Shown here in pieces: positions 19,198 through 28,239 of a stretch of DNA of 64,000 nt. How positions within the stretch are numbered: position 1 is the first letter of the stretch; every line of letters starts with the position of its first letter. A program made the translations under genes and the position numbers. Origin of the DNA: Saprospirales bacterium (GTDB taxonomy: Bacteria; Bacteroidota; Bacteroidia; Chitinophagales; Saprospiraceae); assembly GCA_016719895.1 (NCBI GenBank), contig JADJYG010000001.1, positions 372,001 to 436,000 on the forward strand, given 5' to 3'. The notes beneath the pieces are model-generated. The model saw only the letters and a list, made by a program, of their open reading frames with translations, ran no database searches and was not told where the DNA came from.

Positions 19198-20685
19198 TCA
19201 TAGCCTGGCCAACAATTCCCGGAGTTTCTTCAACAGCCACACCTTTTCGGAAATATCCTTCCCTTCTTCCACCTCCCTGATAAGTTCTAAAAGCCAGCGT
19301 TTGTCTTGGTCGGGGTCGCTGCACCAGTGAACCAGCCGGAGCATAATGTTCACAAAATTCCGGTAGCCCCTTGCTTTTTCCTCCGGCATGCTCGTTTTAT
19401 CGCGATGGACCGCGACTTTAAGCGTTCCCAGGCGGCTGCGCAAAAATTCATGGTTGTCTTCGCTGGCTTCAAAAAAGATCTTGATTTCCAGGGTTTTAAA
19501 AAGGTATTTGTACACCATGTCGTGGAAATTCAGGCGCACAATAATTGACCGGGCCTCGTCGAGGCGTTTCAATTCGAAATAATAGAGCGCCAGTCCAAAC
19601 TGATAGTACTCCTCCGCAGTCTCCCTGCCTTTGATACGGTACCGGTAAGTATCGATGAATGATTTGGCCAGGTCGTATTGCTCACCCATCAACGCGGTTT
19701 TGACCATGCTGAGAAATTCGATGCAATGGATGCCCTCTTCCGAATGCTGACGCTCCGGCAACAGCCTGCGGTGGAACAACCAAAACAACTTTTCCCGGTA
19801 TTTGGGTTGATCAAAACGCCGCGCACAAAAATTGTAGGCAATAGATTCGAACCGCTTGAGGAAAAATACGGAAAGATGCATCTCCTGTTGTGCCAGCATC
19901 TCCATAAAAGCTTCGAATTCTTTCTCTGCTTCTTCCCCTTTTTTACACAAAACCGACAAGGCCTTCCGCGCCGACCTCACCGCCGGATGATTAAAAAATG
20001 GTTTATCTGCCCACCGGTCGATTTCTTCAATCAACGCCTCCTGCTCCGTTTCTTCGAAAACCGGTGCAATACGATGCTGATTGAACAAGGCCGTCAGGAT
20101 ATTCAGGCGCTCCACCAGGTAAAATAATTCGAGCGCCCGCAACGAAGGAAAAAGGGTAAAATCGCTTTTTAGCTCCGTTTCCATAACCAGATAAGCAGCC
20201 TTGGCGTTTTCAGCCTGCCAATCCTGTAAAAAATCCAGGTCGTCCAGGGAATTTTCTTCCGGCCCTTCGCGTTCCAGTCGCACCTGTGTTTTTCTGCAGA
20301 GATCAAATGCGCCTTTTTCCCGGAAATACAGGAGCAACAAGGTATTTTCGGATGTTGGCCGCCACGTGCGGGCCGTCATTTCCATAATAATAAACCGCCG
20401 GACTAATTTCAAGGTGGAAACCGCCGCATTATTCACGGTTTGAGCCGAAAAGGACGGGCGTTCCGGATGAAGCGCCGAATAAACCGCCGCTTCTTCCAAG
20501 GTTGCTTTCCCCGGTTCGCCGGCTGCCAATGCCGTGAAAATGTGCCGGACCAGCTTTAATTCGTGACAGGCTTCCCTGCCATTGGTGCAATACGGCGATT
20601 GTAAAAACAACTCCAGGTAGCGTTGTTCCTTTTTTGAAAATACGCGCAGCGTAGCCACCAGCTCCGAATTCACCATACCCAACAA
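19198..20685 (-). CDS. Helical-repeat protein of unknown function (paralogue 2)
   Basis: A 495-residue helical protein related to the product of 14963-16366 by its N-terminal FSKKEQRYLELFLQSPYC motif, its overall length and its C-terminal FKTLEIKIFFEASEDN segment. TPR-like helices are visible in the second half (LAKSFIDTYRY..., YYQFGLALYYFELKRLDEAR). There is no signal peptide or catalytic motif. The start could be 20685 or the ATG three codons later. The two paralogues converge on the fucosidase and repeat cluster, so a local duplication followed by long divergence is likely. Confidence 0.75.
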   Translation of the reverse strand: MLGMVNSELVATLRVFSKKEQRYLELFLQSPYCTNGREACHELKLVRHIFTALAAGEPGKATLEEAAVYSALHPERPSFSAQTVNNAAVSTLKLVRRFIIMEMTARTWRPTSENTLLLLYFREKGAFDLCRKTQVRLEREGPEENSLDDLDFLQDWQAENAKAAYLVMETELKSDFTLFPSLRALELFYLVERLNILTALFNQHRIAPVFEETEQEALIEEIDRWADKPFFNHPAVRSARKALSVLCKKGEEAEKEFEAFMEMLAQQEMHLSVFFLKRFESIAYNFCARRFDQPKYREKLFWLFHRRLLPERQHSEEGIHCIEFLSMVKTALMGEQYDLAKSFIDTYRYRIKGRETAEEYYQFGLALYYFELKRLDEARSIIVRLNFHDMVYKYLFKTLEIKIFFEASEDNHEFLRSRLGTLKVAVHRDKTSMPEEKARGYRNFVNIMLRLVHWCSDPDQDKRWLLELIREVEEGKDISEKVWLLKKLRELLARL

Positions 20686-20773
20686 TTTACTTTCAGGTAA
20701 AAATCGAAAAAAATGTAACCAATCAATTTATAAAAAGAAAGCACTTTTACCCTGTACCAATTTATCCCGACCT

Positions 20774-21181
20774 ATGCAAGACAATATCATCATCCTCGAC
20801 GTCATTAAGGAACGTTCTTCGGATAACCACATCGCCCAAATGTGCAACAATTTGAACAACAATTACTTCACACAAAGTAATGCACAAGCTGAAACACCGT
20901 ACACCTTCGGTTGGGGGCCAAACGGCGGGAGTAGCGGAACGATTAAAATCACCGTAGGCGCCGTGTCCTTCCTGACCATCTATGACCCGGAAGGCGTCCA
21001 GGTCAAAGTCATCGGAATATGCGGCGACCCGGACCTGAACGAATTCAGCATTGCGAATCAGATTTTGACGTACCAACAGGGTAGTTTCCGCTTTGAAGCC
21101 CAATTCCAATTAGTCGATGATACCGATATCGAAATCACGCTGGAGCCCGGTAGCAATACGTCAATCCAGGCTTTTAGCTAA
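20774..21181 (+). CDS. Hypothetical 135-residue protein
   Basis: A complete frame from ATG to TAA, beta-strand-rich, with PYTFGWGPNGGSSGTIKITVG and an acidic C-terminal half ending DDTDIEITLEPGSNTSIQAFS. No signal peptide, membrane segment or known motif. It is divergent from the helical-repeat gene with an 88-base AT-rich spacer, which would fit a promoter. Function unknown. Confidence 0.6.
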   Translation: MQDNIIILDVIKERSSDNHIAQMCNNLNNNYFTQSNAQAETPYTFGWGPNGGSSGTIKITVGAVSFLTIYDPEGVQVKVIGICGDPDLNEFSIANQILTYQQGSFRFEAQFQLVDDTDIEITLEPGSNTSIQAFS

Positions 21182-21631
21182 GCCCAGGTATATTTGACGT
21201 TTTTTGTAACTTTTCTTGGGAAAATTCGTGACGACCTTTGTAGTAAATTCTGCAGACAAAGAAACTTGTTTTTCAGCCCAAAGCCAGATACGCCAAAAGG
21301 TCCAGTTTTCAGCATATCGCTGCAAGCACCCCCATCCATGAACCGCTCCAGAAAGTTTGAAATATTACCCGTGGCGGATTCTGTAACAGGAATCCGCCAA
21401 CAAAACACCACCGGCTGCATTAACGCGACTAATAAACAACCATAGCGGGGCCTGGCAGGGATTATTCAAACGAAAAAACTCCAGCATAGAAGCATAAGAT
21501 ACTATGCACCATTTGCTCCGGGTATTGCTGCTGCTCGACGCTGCTAATTTGAAAACGAGTGCATAAAGCCGGTTGGGCCCAAGTCCGCCGGCTTTTGTAT
21601 TTGGCACATCCGGCCGTTATCCGGATATGGT
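21182..21631. other. Intergenic region with two hairpins
   Basis: 450 bases between genes facing each other. It contains a hairpin with 10-base arms at 21372-21381 and 21390-21399 (TGGCGGATTC) and the terminator-like stem at 21565-21596. No supported coding frame. Confidence 0.5.
21565..21596. terminator. Terminator-like stem between convergent genes
   Basis: AAAGCCGG at 21565-21572 pairs with CCGGCTTTT at 21588-21596. It is followed by GTATTT on the plus strand and TTTATG on the minus strand, so it could serve either the gene ending at 21181 or, more likely, the one ending at 21632. Confidence 0.45.
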
Positions 21632-22108
21632 TCACGCCGCCGGCATTTTGCCAAACCGTTGTTCGAGCGCCTGCCGGCGAAATTCAAAAATGCTATCCAA
21701 CTGTCGCCGCACAAACGTTTTATGCGCCAATACGCCCAACCAGCCGAATGGCAAGCGGTAATGTACGGTATCGGTCATTTCCACGCCACCAGAAATCGCC
21801 CGGAAGCGGTGCTGGTGGTGCCACAACGTATACGGTCCCACGCGTTGTTCGTCAACAAAATATGTTCCTTCTTCCACGTGGGTAATTTCCGTCATCCAAA
21901 ACACAGGCAGGTCGAACACCGGCCGAACGGTATAGGAAATGATTTGACCCGGATACATTTTTGTCGACGTATCCGGGTCCGGATGTATATGGAAACCCAT
22001 GTACGATGGTGTGATCTCCTTTAAATTAGCCGGAGAAGAAAAAAAAGTCCAGGCGGTATCCAATGAAACTGGCAACTGTTGGGTGTGCTTGATCGTATAA
22101 ACGGCCAT
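21632..22108 (-). CDS. SRPBCC-family (START/cyclase-like) protein
   Basis: From the ATG at 22108 (MAVYTIKHTQQLPVSLDTAW) the product is 158 residues, a typical SRPBCC length. The N-terminal W.F.S.P.NL..ITP pattern, the central MTEITHVEEGTYFVDEQ and the C-terminal helix YRLPFGWLGVLAHKTFVRRQLDSIFEFR match the ligand-binding helix-grip family found beside stress and lipid genes. It lies 42 bases downstream of the CBS-domain gene, so the two may be co-transcribed. Ligand unknown. Confidence 0.85.
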   Translation of the reverse strand: MAVYTIKHTQQLPVSLDTAWTFFSSPANLKEITPSYMGFHIHPDPDTSTKMYPGQIISYTVRPVFDLPVFWMTEITHVEEGTYFVDEQRVGPYTLWHHQHRFRAISGGVEMTDTVHYRLPFGWLGVLAHKTFVRRQLDSIFEFRRQALEQRFGKMPAA

Positions 22109-22150
22109 TTTAATTTTTACGCAGCACAACAGCGGAATACTGTATATGGT

Positions 22151-22576
22151 TTACATATTTTCCGGAATGAACCTGTCCAGGTGCTCCGGATACTCTTTCA
22201 CGTATTCGTAGCGGAGCACGTCGTACGTAGTCACAATACCGAGCAACTCCCGTTTGTCGTTCACAATCGGAACGGCGTGAAATAAATGTTCCATGAGCAC
22301 TTCCGCTGCGGCGCCAATGTGCTGATCAGGCTCCAGCGCAGCCAGGTGTGTGGTCATCACTTCGCTTACCCGCATATCCTGATAGGCCACAGCGGAAAGC
22401 CCGAGTTTAAAAATGTCCCACGACGTGATCAGGCCGACTAGTTTTTTCCCATCAACGATTGGAATATGATGGATTCGCTTGGTCATAAAAATCTCGCGCG
22501 CCTCACCAAGGGTGCTGCCAGGCGACAGCGTAACTACCTGTGCGGACATAATCGTGTGTAAGGGTTCGTTCATCAT
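22151..22576 (-). CDS. Two-CBS-domain protein
   Basis: A 141-residue protein made of a tandem CBS pair: MSAQVVTLSPGSTLGEAREIFMTKRIHHIPIVDGKKLVGLITSWDI (about 9-58) and VMTTHLAALEPDQHIGAAAEVLMEHLFHAVPIVND (about 72-125) in outline. Such free-standing pairs bind adenine nucleotides and act as energy sensors or regulators of a partner. It stands about 110 bases downstream of the last gene of the nuo cluster, so a link with energy metabolism is possible but not shown. Confidence 0.9.
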   Translation of the reverse strand: MMNEPLHTIMSAQVVTLSPGSTLGEAREIFMTKRIHHIPIVDGKKLVGLITSWDIFKLGLSAVAYQDMRVSEVMTTHLAALEPDQHIGAAAEVLMEHLFHAVPIVNDKRELLGIVTTYDVLRYEYVKEYPEHLDRFIPENM

Positions 22577-22687
22577 AAGCTAATACGCATTTTTAAGGCA
22601 AAGAATTTGAATAATATCTTCGCCCGAATGTAGCGGGCTTCTGGTGATTCTCCAAAAAAACTTAATGCGCGCCCAACAAATTAACGA

Positions 22688-23014
22688 TTAATCTACCTCC
22701 CAGTATTCCGGTTTCGTTTTCTCGCTCTCCTGCCGCCAATATGCCGGACTGACTTTCCGGCCGTCCGGCGTCCGCAACCGACGCTGATAGACGTACACTA
22801 CCGGATTAAAAACCAGATCCGGGGTGGCAACGGAATATGTGGTCGGAGCGTCTTCCGTCGCGGCGGCATTTTCCGCCACGATAACCGGGATACCGTTGTA
22901 TTCCAACAGCTGTTTCAGAAAATCAGCCCGTTCCCTGGTCACGTTTCGTTCGACAAAGGTGACCGTTTGACCATTAAGGTCTCCGAAATCGTGCTTTCCA
23001 CTTAATAACGACAT
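22688..23014 (-). CDS. Small conserved-looking protein at the end of the nuo operon
   Basis: A 108-residue soluble protein (MSLLSGKHDFGDLNGQ...) starting 24 bases after nuoN in the same direction, so it is probably on the same transcript. The C-terminus is charged and Tyr/Trp-rich (PAYWRQESEKTKPEYWEVD). No cofactor motif, Cys pair or membrane segment is seen. Function unknown; the position makes an assembly or regulatory role for complex I conceivable. Confidence 0.6.
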   Translation of the reverse strand: MSLLSGKHDFGDLNGQTVTFVERNVTRERADFLKQLLEYNGIPVIVAENAAATEDAPTTYSVATPDLVFNPVVYVYQRRLRTPDGRKVSPAYWRQESEKTKPEYWEVD

Positions 23015-23038
23015 GTTTCCTGATTTTAATGCTTTTGT

Positions 23039-24463
23039 TTACAAGCGGGTACACAGCCCGAAAATATAATCATACACACCGCTGGAGACGCCTAGAACGA
23101 GTATACCCGCTACACAAATCAGCAGGCTCGCCCGCATCCAGTTGTCGTTTTGAATATAGGGCAAAGGCGCTTCGCTTTTGCGCAAAAACATAGCGCGTAC
23201 GACGATCAAATAATAATATAAGCTGACCACGGCATTCAACACGGCAATCAGCAGTAATAAGTAATACCCGGACGAAGCAGCGGCCATGAACAGGAAAAAT
23301 TTTCCAAAAAAGCCGGCCAGCGGCGGTATGCCGGCCAGGGAAAAGAGCGCCAGCAGCATGACCAGCGAAAGCCTGGGATTGACGCGGTACATCCCTTCAT
23401 AATCGTCCAGGTTCTCCCGGCCGGTTTGCATGGCCACTGCATGTACCACACCAAACGCCGCCAGGTTGGAGAAAATATACACCAGGATAAAGTAAATGAT
23501 CGAGGCCGGGCCATCCTGCCCAGCCGCCAGAAAACCCAGCAAAATAAAACCGGCCTGCGCTACGGAAGAAAATGCCAGCAAGCGCTTGAGGTTTTGTTGC
23601 CGAAGGGCGAAAAGATTGCCCGTGGTCATCGTCAGGATGGCCAGCAAGTATAATGCCGCCTTCCAGGTGCCAGCCAGGGCTGGCGAGAATTCCAGCAACA
23701 GGATCATCAAAATGAAAACGGCAGCACCCTTGGACACTACCGACAAATAGCCGGCGATGCCCGTTGGCGCCCCTTCATACACATCCGGCGTCCAGAAATG
23801 AAATGGCACAAGGGAAATTTTAAACGCGATCCCGGCAAAGAAGAAGAAAAAACCGAGCGTCTCCAGCCCATTGCTACTCAAGTGTTGCGACAACCCGGCC
23901 AGCGCAAAGGTGCCGGTGGCGCCGTACAGGAAAGATATGCCCATGAGCGTCACCGCTGAAGCCAGCCCGGCGGTCAGGATCATTTTTATCCCCCCTTCTG
24001 CCGACCGCAGCCGGGCAACTTCATACGCTGCAAGCGCGGCCACCGGCAGGGTAGACAATTCCAGCCCCAGGAACAGCATCAACAGGTCGCCCGCCGAAAG
24101 CATGTAGTACATACCCAAAAGAGAAGACCACAACAACAGGTAAAACTCGCTGACCCGCTGTTCGGGTACGAGTTGGCGCTTGACCCATCCGGCGGTTTGC
24201 AACATCACTACCAGCACGCCCACATCGAGCAGGTTTTTCAAAAAATGAATGAGCCCGTGCGTGCGAAACATGCCCCCGAACAAGGCGCCTTCGCCCACCG
24301 GCAGCCAGCCGGCCGCCATGTGCAGGCTGAAAAGCCCGATGGATAGCGGTACAATCCCGCTTTTATCCCGCCCGCTGTAATAAATTTCAGCGCAGATGAC
24401 AAATAGGATCACAGCCAGCAGCTGCAATTCATGGCGCATGAGTAAAAATTCTTCCCAGTTCAT
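23039..24463 (-). CDS. nuoN: NADH-quinone oxidoreductase subunit N
   Basis: A 474-residue membrane protein with about 14 helices and the antiporter-like (Proton_antipo_M) core, including LAFSSVAQAGFILLGF and FHFWTPDVYEGAPTG with the functional Lys and His region. It is the last antiporter-like subunit of complex I and takes part in ion pumping in the cytoplasmic membrane. Normal length, intact frame. It lies 21 bases after nuoM. Confidence 0.95.
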   Translation of the reverse strand: MNWEEFLLMRHELQLLAVILFVICAEIYYSGRDKSGIVPLSIGLFSLHMAAGWLPVGEGALFGGMFRTHGLIHFLKNLLDVGVLVVMLQTAGWVKRQLVPEQRVSEFYLLLWSSLLGMYYMLSAGDLLMLFLGLELSTLPVAALAAYEVARLRSAEGGIKMILTAGLASAVTLMGISFLYGATGTFALAGLSQHLSSNGLETLGFFFFFAGIAFKISLVPFHFWTPDVYEGAPTGIAGYLSVVSKGAAVFILMILLLEFSPALAGTWKAALYLLAILTMTTGNLFALRQQNLKRLLAFSSVAQAGFILLGFLAAGQDGPASIIYFILVYIFSNLAAFGVVHAVAMQTGRENLDDYEGMYRVNPRLSLVMLLALFSLAGIPPLAGFFGKFFLFMAAASSGYYLLLLIAVLNAVVSLYYYLIVVRAMFLRKSEAPLPYIQNDNWMRASLLICVAGILVLGVSSGVYDYIFGLCTRL

Positions 24464-24484
24464 CGACTATGACTTTATGAATTC

Positions 24485-25204
24485 CTATGAGCCCAGGCCC
24501 AGTTGCCGGATAATCGGCGCCAGGCTATACTGGATCATATCGGATAACCAAAGTGGTGCAAGGCCGATCGCTGCAATCGGCAGGATCAACAACAATGCGC
24601 CTGTTTTTTCAAACCAACTTGCGGCCGGCAAATCGGCGTATGCCGGGTCTTTGACCGGGCCCATCAGCATGGAGCCCACCACCCGCAGGATATATACGGC
24701 CGTTACCACAATGGCAGATACCGCCAGTATGGTCCAAAACCGGTGAAACGGATCCGGATGCTCGAAGGCGCCGACGAAAATGCTCATCTCCGCTACAAAG
24801 CCGCTCAGCCCCGGCAGCCCCAGGGATGCCAAGCCGGCAATCACATAACAGGCGGAAATAAACGGCAATACTTTTAACAAACCACCCATTTCCTGTACAA
24901 CCCGGGTATGCGTGCGTTCGTATAACATACCGATCAAGGCAAAAAAGAGGGCCGTCATCAGCCCGTGGGATAACATTTGCAGGATGGCGCCGTTGATCGC
25001 GGTTTTATTCAACATCAAAATCGCAAAAAGCACCAGCCCGCAGTGGCTAACCGAAGAATAGGCGTTGATGTACTTCAAATCCGTTTGCCGGATGGCGCCG
25101 AAAGCGCCGTAAATCACGCTGACACCGGTGAGCAGAATAAAAAACCAAGCCATTTCGGCAGCCGCTTCCGGCATCAGGAATACGGCAACCCGGTAGCAGC
25201 CGTA
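24485..25204 (-). CDS. nuoM: Complex I subunit M, C-terminal part (frameshifted)
   Basis: This frame carries the second half of NuoM: YRVAVFLMPEAAAEMAW, the INAYSSVSHCGLVLFAI helix and GLPGLSGFVAEM, ending at 24485. Its homology begins directly at the C6 run 25205-25210, where the N-terminal frame is lost. One more C (G on the coding strand) would restore a 499-residue NuoM of normal length. The free-standing frame would start only at the ATG at 25174. Confidence 0.85.
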   Translation of the reverse strand, partial: YGCYRVAVFLMPEAAAEMAWFFILLTGVSVIYGAFGAIRQTDLKYINAYSSVSHCGLVLFAILMLNKTAINGAILQMLSHGLMTALFFALIGMLYERTHTRVVQEMGGLLKVLPFISACYVIAGLASLGLPGLSGFVAEMSIFVGAFEHPDPFHRFWTILAVSAIVVTAVYILRVVGSMLMGPVKDPAYADLPAASWFEKTGALLLILPIAAIGLAPLWLSDMIQYSLAPIIRQLGLGS

Positions 25205-25983
25205 CCCCCCAATTTCATCAGTACGCCGGCATGCAACATGGAAACGGCCGTCGGAGCGGAGGCGTGGCCATCGGGCGACCAGGTGTGGAAGGGGAACAAA
25301 GCCCCCAGCACCCCAAAACCCACAAACGTGAGCGGCAAGAATATCCGCTGAGCTTCAACCGGAATGTTACTGGCGGCAATTTCCAATAAATTAAAGGTGT
25401 GTTGGCCATTGGCGCCGGTGGCGTTGAAATAAAGCCCCAGCAGTCCGACCAGTAGAAATGCCGACCCCCCCATCAGCATCAGGGTGAGCTTCATGGCGGA
25501 GTATTCTTTCGGGCCGCTGCCCCAAATTCCGATTAACAGGTACATCGGGATCACCGCCAACTCGTAAAAAAGAAACATCGTAAACAGGTCCAGGGAAATA
25601 AAAAACCCGAATACTCCTGTCGCCAGGGCAATGAGCGAGATAAAAAACTCCTTGGTCAGGTCTGCCATTTTCCAGGAGATAAACACACCGGCCAGCGTAA
25701 CAATAGCGGTGAGTACAATCAGCGCCACCGATACCCCGTCGACGCCAAGATCAAACCGGATATTCAACGGTTCGAACCAGGCGTAGCTGCTGGTAAACAG
25801 CATTTCAGCCGTGTTGCCCGCCGCCCGTTCGCTCAGAAAGGAAAACAAAAGATAAAATGCGGCAACAAACTGAATGCCCATACCGGCGGCGGCTACCAGG
25901 CGGGCCTGTTCCTTCGACCTGCTGAGCAACAGCCCAAGTATGGTCAGAACAGGAATAATCAAAATCAGGAACAGAATATTCAT
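25174..25983 (-). CDS. nuoM: Complex I subunit M, N-terminal part (frameshifted)
   Basis: 269 codons beginning MNILFLILIIPVLTILGLLL and holding the first half of NuoM: GVDGVSVALIVLTAIVTL, ELAVIPMYLLIGIWG with the conserved Glu of the first pumping half, and FPFHTWSPDGHASAPTAVSM. After MLHAGVLMKLGG the frame runs out into TAATGLPYS and stops, although the expected YGCYRVAVFLMPE follows in the next frame. The break is a missing base in the C6 run at 25205-25210. Either a sequencing or assembly error or a real inactivating mutation. Confidence 0.9.
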   Translation of the reverse strand: MNILFLILIIPVLTILGLLLSRSKEQARLVAAAGMGIQFVAAFYLLFSFLSERAAGNTAEMLFTSSYAWFEPLNIRFDLGVDGVSVALIVLTAIVTLAGVFISWKMADLTKEFFISLIALATGVFGFFISLDLFTMFLFYELAVIPMYLLIGIWGSGPKEYSAMKLTLMLMGGSAFLLVGLLGLYFNATGANGQHTFNLLEIAASNIPVEAQRIFLPLTFVGFGVLGALFPFHTWSPDGHASAPTAVSMLHAGVLMKLGGTAATGLPYS

Positions 25984-25993
25984 AATCCTTGGA

Positions 25994-27130
25994 TCAACGC
26001 TTCAACCAATAAATGAATAATGCAGCGAGCGCCACCACCCCCATCACAAAACTGAGGGCGTAATGTTGCACCTGCCCGGACTGAACGCCTTTAATGGCCC
26101 GCGCAAGCCGGGTGGTCACCCAGGCGATGCCGTTCATGGAGCCATCCACCACATGCCGGTCAAACCAGGCCACCGGCCAGGCAATTCCCCTGAACAGCAC
26201 CTTTTTCGTCACCGCCAGGTACAGCTCGTCTATATAAAATTTGCGGTAGGCCAGGCGGTACAGAGCGCTCAGGCTTCCGGCTATGCGGCCAGGCGCTTCG
26301 GATGGCTTGCGATACAGCAACATCGCCGCCAGAATACCGGCCGCACTCACGCCGCTGGCAGTAACCGCAATATTCAGATCGAGGTGCGAAGCGAGCGGCA
26401 GGTGGTCTGCCGTGACAAAATGCCCGAACGGAATAAATCCGCAAACGGCGCTCAACGCAGCCAGAATCGCCAGCGGTATCCACATCGACACCGGCGCCTC
26501 GTGCGGCGTGTGTTCGTAACGCCGGTTCTCCCCCCAAAATACCCGGAAATACAAGCGGAACATATACAAGGCCGTCAGACCGGCCACCACGAGGGCGATG
26601 CCGTAGATCGCCGGATTCTTGTGTAAAGCGGCGGCAAGTATTTCATCTTTGGAAAAAAATCCGGCAAACGGCGGGATGCCTGCAATGGCCAGGCAGGCCA
26701 CCAGAAAACTGCCGTGCGTGAGGGGCAAATACCGGCGCAAGCCGCCCATTTCCCCCATAATATTGCTGTGCACCGCATGAATCACTGCGCCGGCGCCCAA
26801 AAAAAGCAGGGCTTTGAACATGGCGTGTGTAAACAGGTGGAACATCGAGGCCGTAAAGCCCAGTCCGGCTTCGGCCCCATAGCCGGATACCCCCAATGCC
26901 AGCATCATATACCCGATCTGCGACATGGTGGAATACGCCAGCACCCGTTTGATGTCTTCCTGCGTAAGGGCAATCACCGCCGCAAACAGCGCAGTAATGG
27001 CCCCCGTCCAGGCTACAATATCCAGGGCCGGCCCATCCGACATATGGTAAACCGGAAACAAACGGGCCACCAGGTAAACGCCGGCCACCACCATAGTGGC
27101 GGCGTGGATGAGTGCAGAAACCGGAGTCGG
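25994..27130 (-). CDS. nuoL: Complex I subunit L, C-terminal part (frameshifted)
   Basis: Continues NuoL from PTPVSALIHAATMVVAGVYL through LAYSTMSQIGYMMLALGV, GGLRRYLPLTHGSFLVACLAIAG and the C-terminal region with the long lateral helix to VALAALFIYWLKR. The frame is open upstream to 27460 but that stretch is out-of-frame noise. Joined to the N-terminal part by one additional base at about 27129-27132, the protein would be 640 residues, the normal NuoL size. It ends 10 bases before nuoM. Confidence 0.85.
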   Translation of the reverse strand, partial: PTPVSALIHAATMVVAGVYLVARLFPVYHMSDGPALDIVAWTGAITALFAAVIALTQEDIKRVLAYSTMSQIGYMMLALGVSGYGAEAGLGFTASMFHLFTHAMFKALLFLGAGAVIHAVHSNIMGEMGGLRRYLPLTHGSFLVACLAIAGIPPFAGFFSKDEILAAALHKNPAIYGIALVVAGLTALYMFRLYFRVFWGENRRYEHTPHEAPVSMWIPLAILAALSAVCGFIPFGHFVTADHLPLASHLDLNIAVTASGVSAAGILAAMLLYRKPSEAPGRIAGSLSALYRLAYRKFYIDELYLAVTKKVLFRGIAWPVAWFDRHVVDGSMNGIAWVTTRLARAIKGVQSGQVQHYALSFVMGVVALAALFIYWLKR

Positions 27131-27915
27131 CCTTCCATGGCATCCGGCAGCCAGATATGCAGCGGAAACATGGCAGATTTTCCTGCGCCCCCCATAAAAA
27201 TGAGCACCAAGGCCCAGGTCAGTACGGAAGCTCCTAAAAACGTCGAGGACGCCGCTTGCGCGATCGCTGCGCCGTCCGGATGGGTAAGCGTGGCAAAATC
27301 GAACGTGCCGGTATGCCACGACAACAGCAGGATACCGACCAAAAACCCGAAATCGGCAAACCGCGTTACGATAAACGCCTTCTTCGCCGCCGCCACCGCG
27401 GATGGCCGGTCGTAATAAAAGCCGATCAACAGGTAGGACGATACGCCGACCAACTCCCAAAAGAAATAGATCTGAAACAAGTTGGTGGCCAGCACCAAGC
27501 CGTACATCGAAAAACTGAACAGCGACAAGAACGCGTAATACCGCGCAAACCCACCTTCGCCTTTCATATAGCCCAGGCTGTAAATATGCACCATCGACGA
27601 CACCACCGAAATGACCACCAGCATCATCACCGATATGGGGTCAAGCAGGATGCCCATGTGGACCTGCAAGGTGTCATTGAATCGCAGCCACGTGTAATCG
27701 ACGGGGATAAGCGCCGGCCATCCGCCCTCGGCAGGCGCGCCGGAATGAAAGTACTGCCATGCCGTATAAAGGCTGAGTACCAGCGTGATCAGGATACCGC
27801 CGGTTCCGATCCGGCCGGCCAGGGCAGGCCGGATGCGCAAACTCAGCACTCCCGTCAGCAGGAAGACCAGAAAAGGCAGGAGGATGATCCAAAGGGTGTA
27901 GGTGTATCCTTCCAT
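27013..27915 (-). CDS. nuoL: Complex I subunit L, N-terminal part (frameshifted)
   Basis: Starts MEGYTYTLWIILLPFLVFLLTG and encodes the first half of NuoL: HMGILLDPISVMMLVVISVVS, ELVGVSSYLLIGFYYDRPSA with the conserved Glu, and GKSAMFPLHIWLPDAMEG. After MEG it reads RLRFLHSST instead of PTPVSALIH; the correct sequence follows in the next frame. A missing base in the GGCC at 27129-27132 explains this. Coding up to about 27132 is real; the remainder to 27013 is out of frame. It lies seven bases after nuoK. Confidence 0.88.
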   Translation of the reverse strand: MEGYTYTLWIILLPFLVFLLTGVLSLRIRPALAGRIGTGGILITLVLSLYTAWQYFHSGAPAEGGWPALIPVDYTWLRFNDTLQVHMGILLDPISVMMLVVISVVSSMVHIYSLGYMKGEGGFARYYAFLSLFSFSMYGLVLATNLFQIYFFWELVGVSSYLLIGFYYDRPSAVAAAKKAFIVTRFADFGFLVGILLLSWHTGTFDFATLTHPDGAAIAQAASSTFLGASVLTWALVLIFMGGAGKSAMFPLHIWLPDAMEGRLRFLHSSTPPLWWWPAFTWWPVCFRFTICRMGRPWIL

Positions 27916-27921
27916 CCTGTT

Positions 27922-28239
27922 TTAGTGTTTTAGTGTATTCACATTTTCCACATCCACCGATTTTATCCGCCGGTAGAGGTTGATGACGATAGCGATTGCC
28001 AGGGCTACTTCAGCAGCAGCCACAGCGATCAAAAAGAGGGCAAAAAATTGCCCCGCAGGCGTTCCGGGATATAAATATTTGTTGAATGCCACGAAATTGA
28101 TGGCCGCCCCGTTCAGGATGAGTTCCAGCGACATCAGCACCGTGATCAAATTTTTGCGGGTAAGAAATCCGTACACACCGATGAAGAACATCAGGGTGGC
28201 GACGGTTAAGATTTCGAGTAAACTGACTCCTGGTATCAT
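27922..28239 (-). CDS. nuoK: NADH-quinone oxidoreductase subunit K
   Basis: A 105-residue protein with three membrane helices and the conserved acidic residues in MSLELILNGAAINFVAF and VAAAEVALAIAIVI, typical of NuoK (MnhC-like). It is part of the membrane arm of complex I. The ATG overlaps the stop of nuoJ (ATGA), so the two are translationally coupled. Confidence 0.95.
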   Translation of the reverse strand: MIPGVSLLEILTVATLMFFIGVYGFLTRKNLITVLMSLELILNGAAINFVAFNKYLYPGTPAGQFFALFLIAVAAAEVALAIAIVINLYRRIKSVDVENVNTLKH

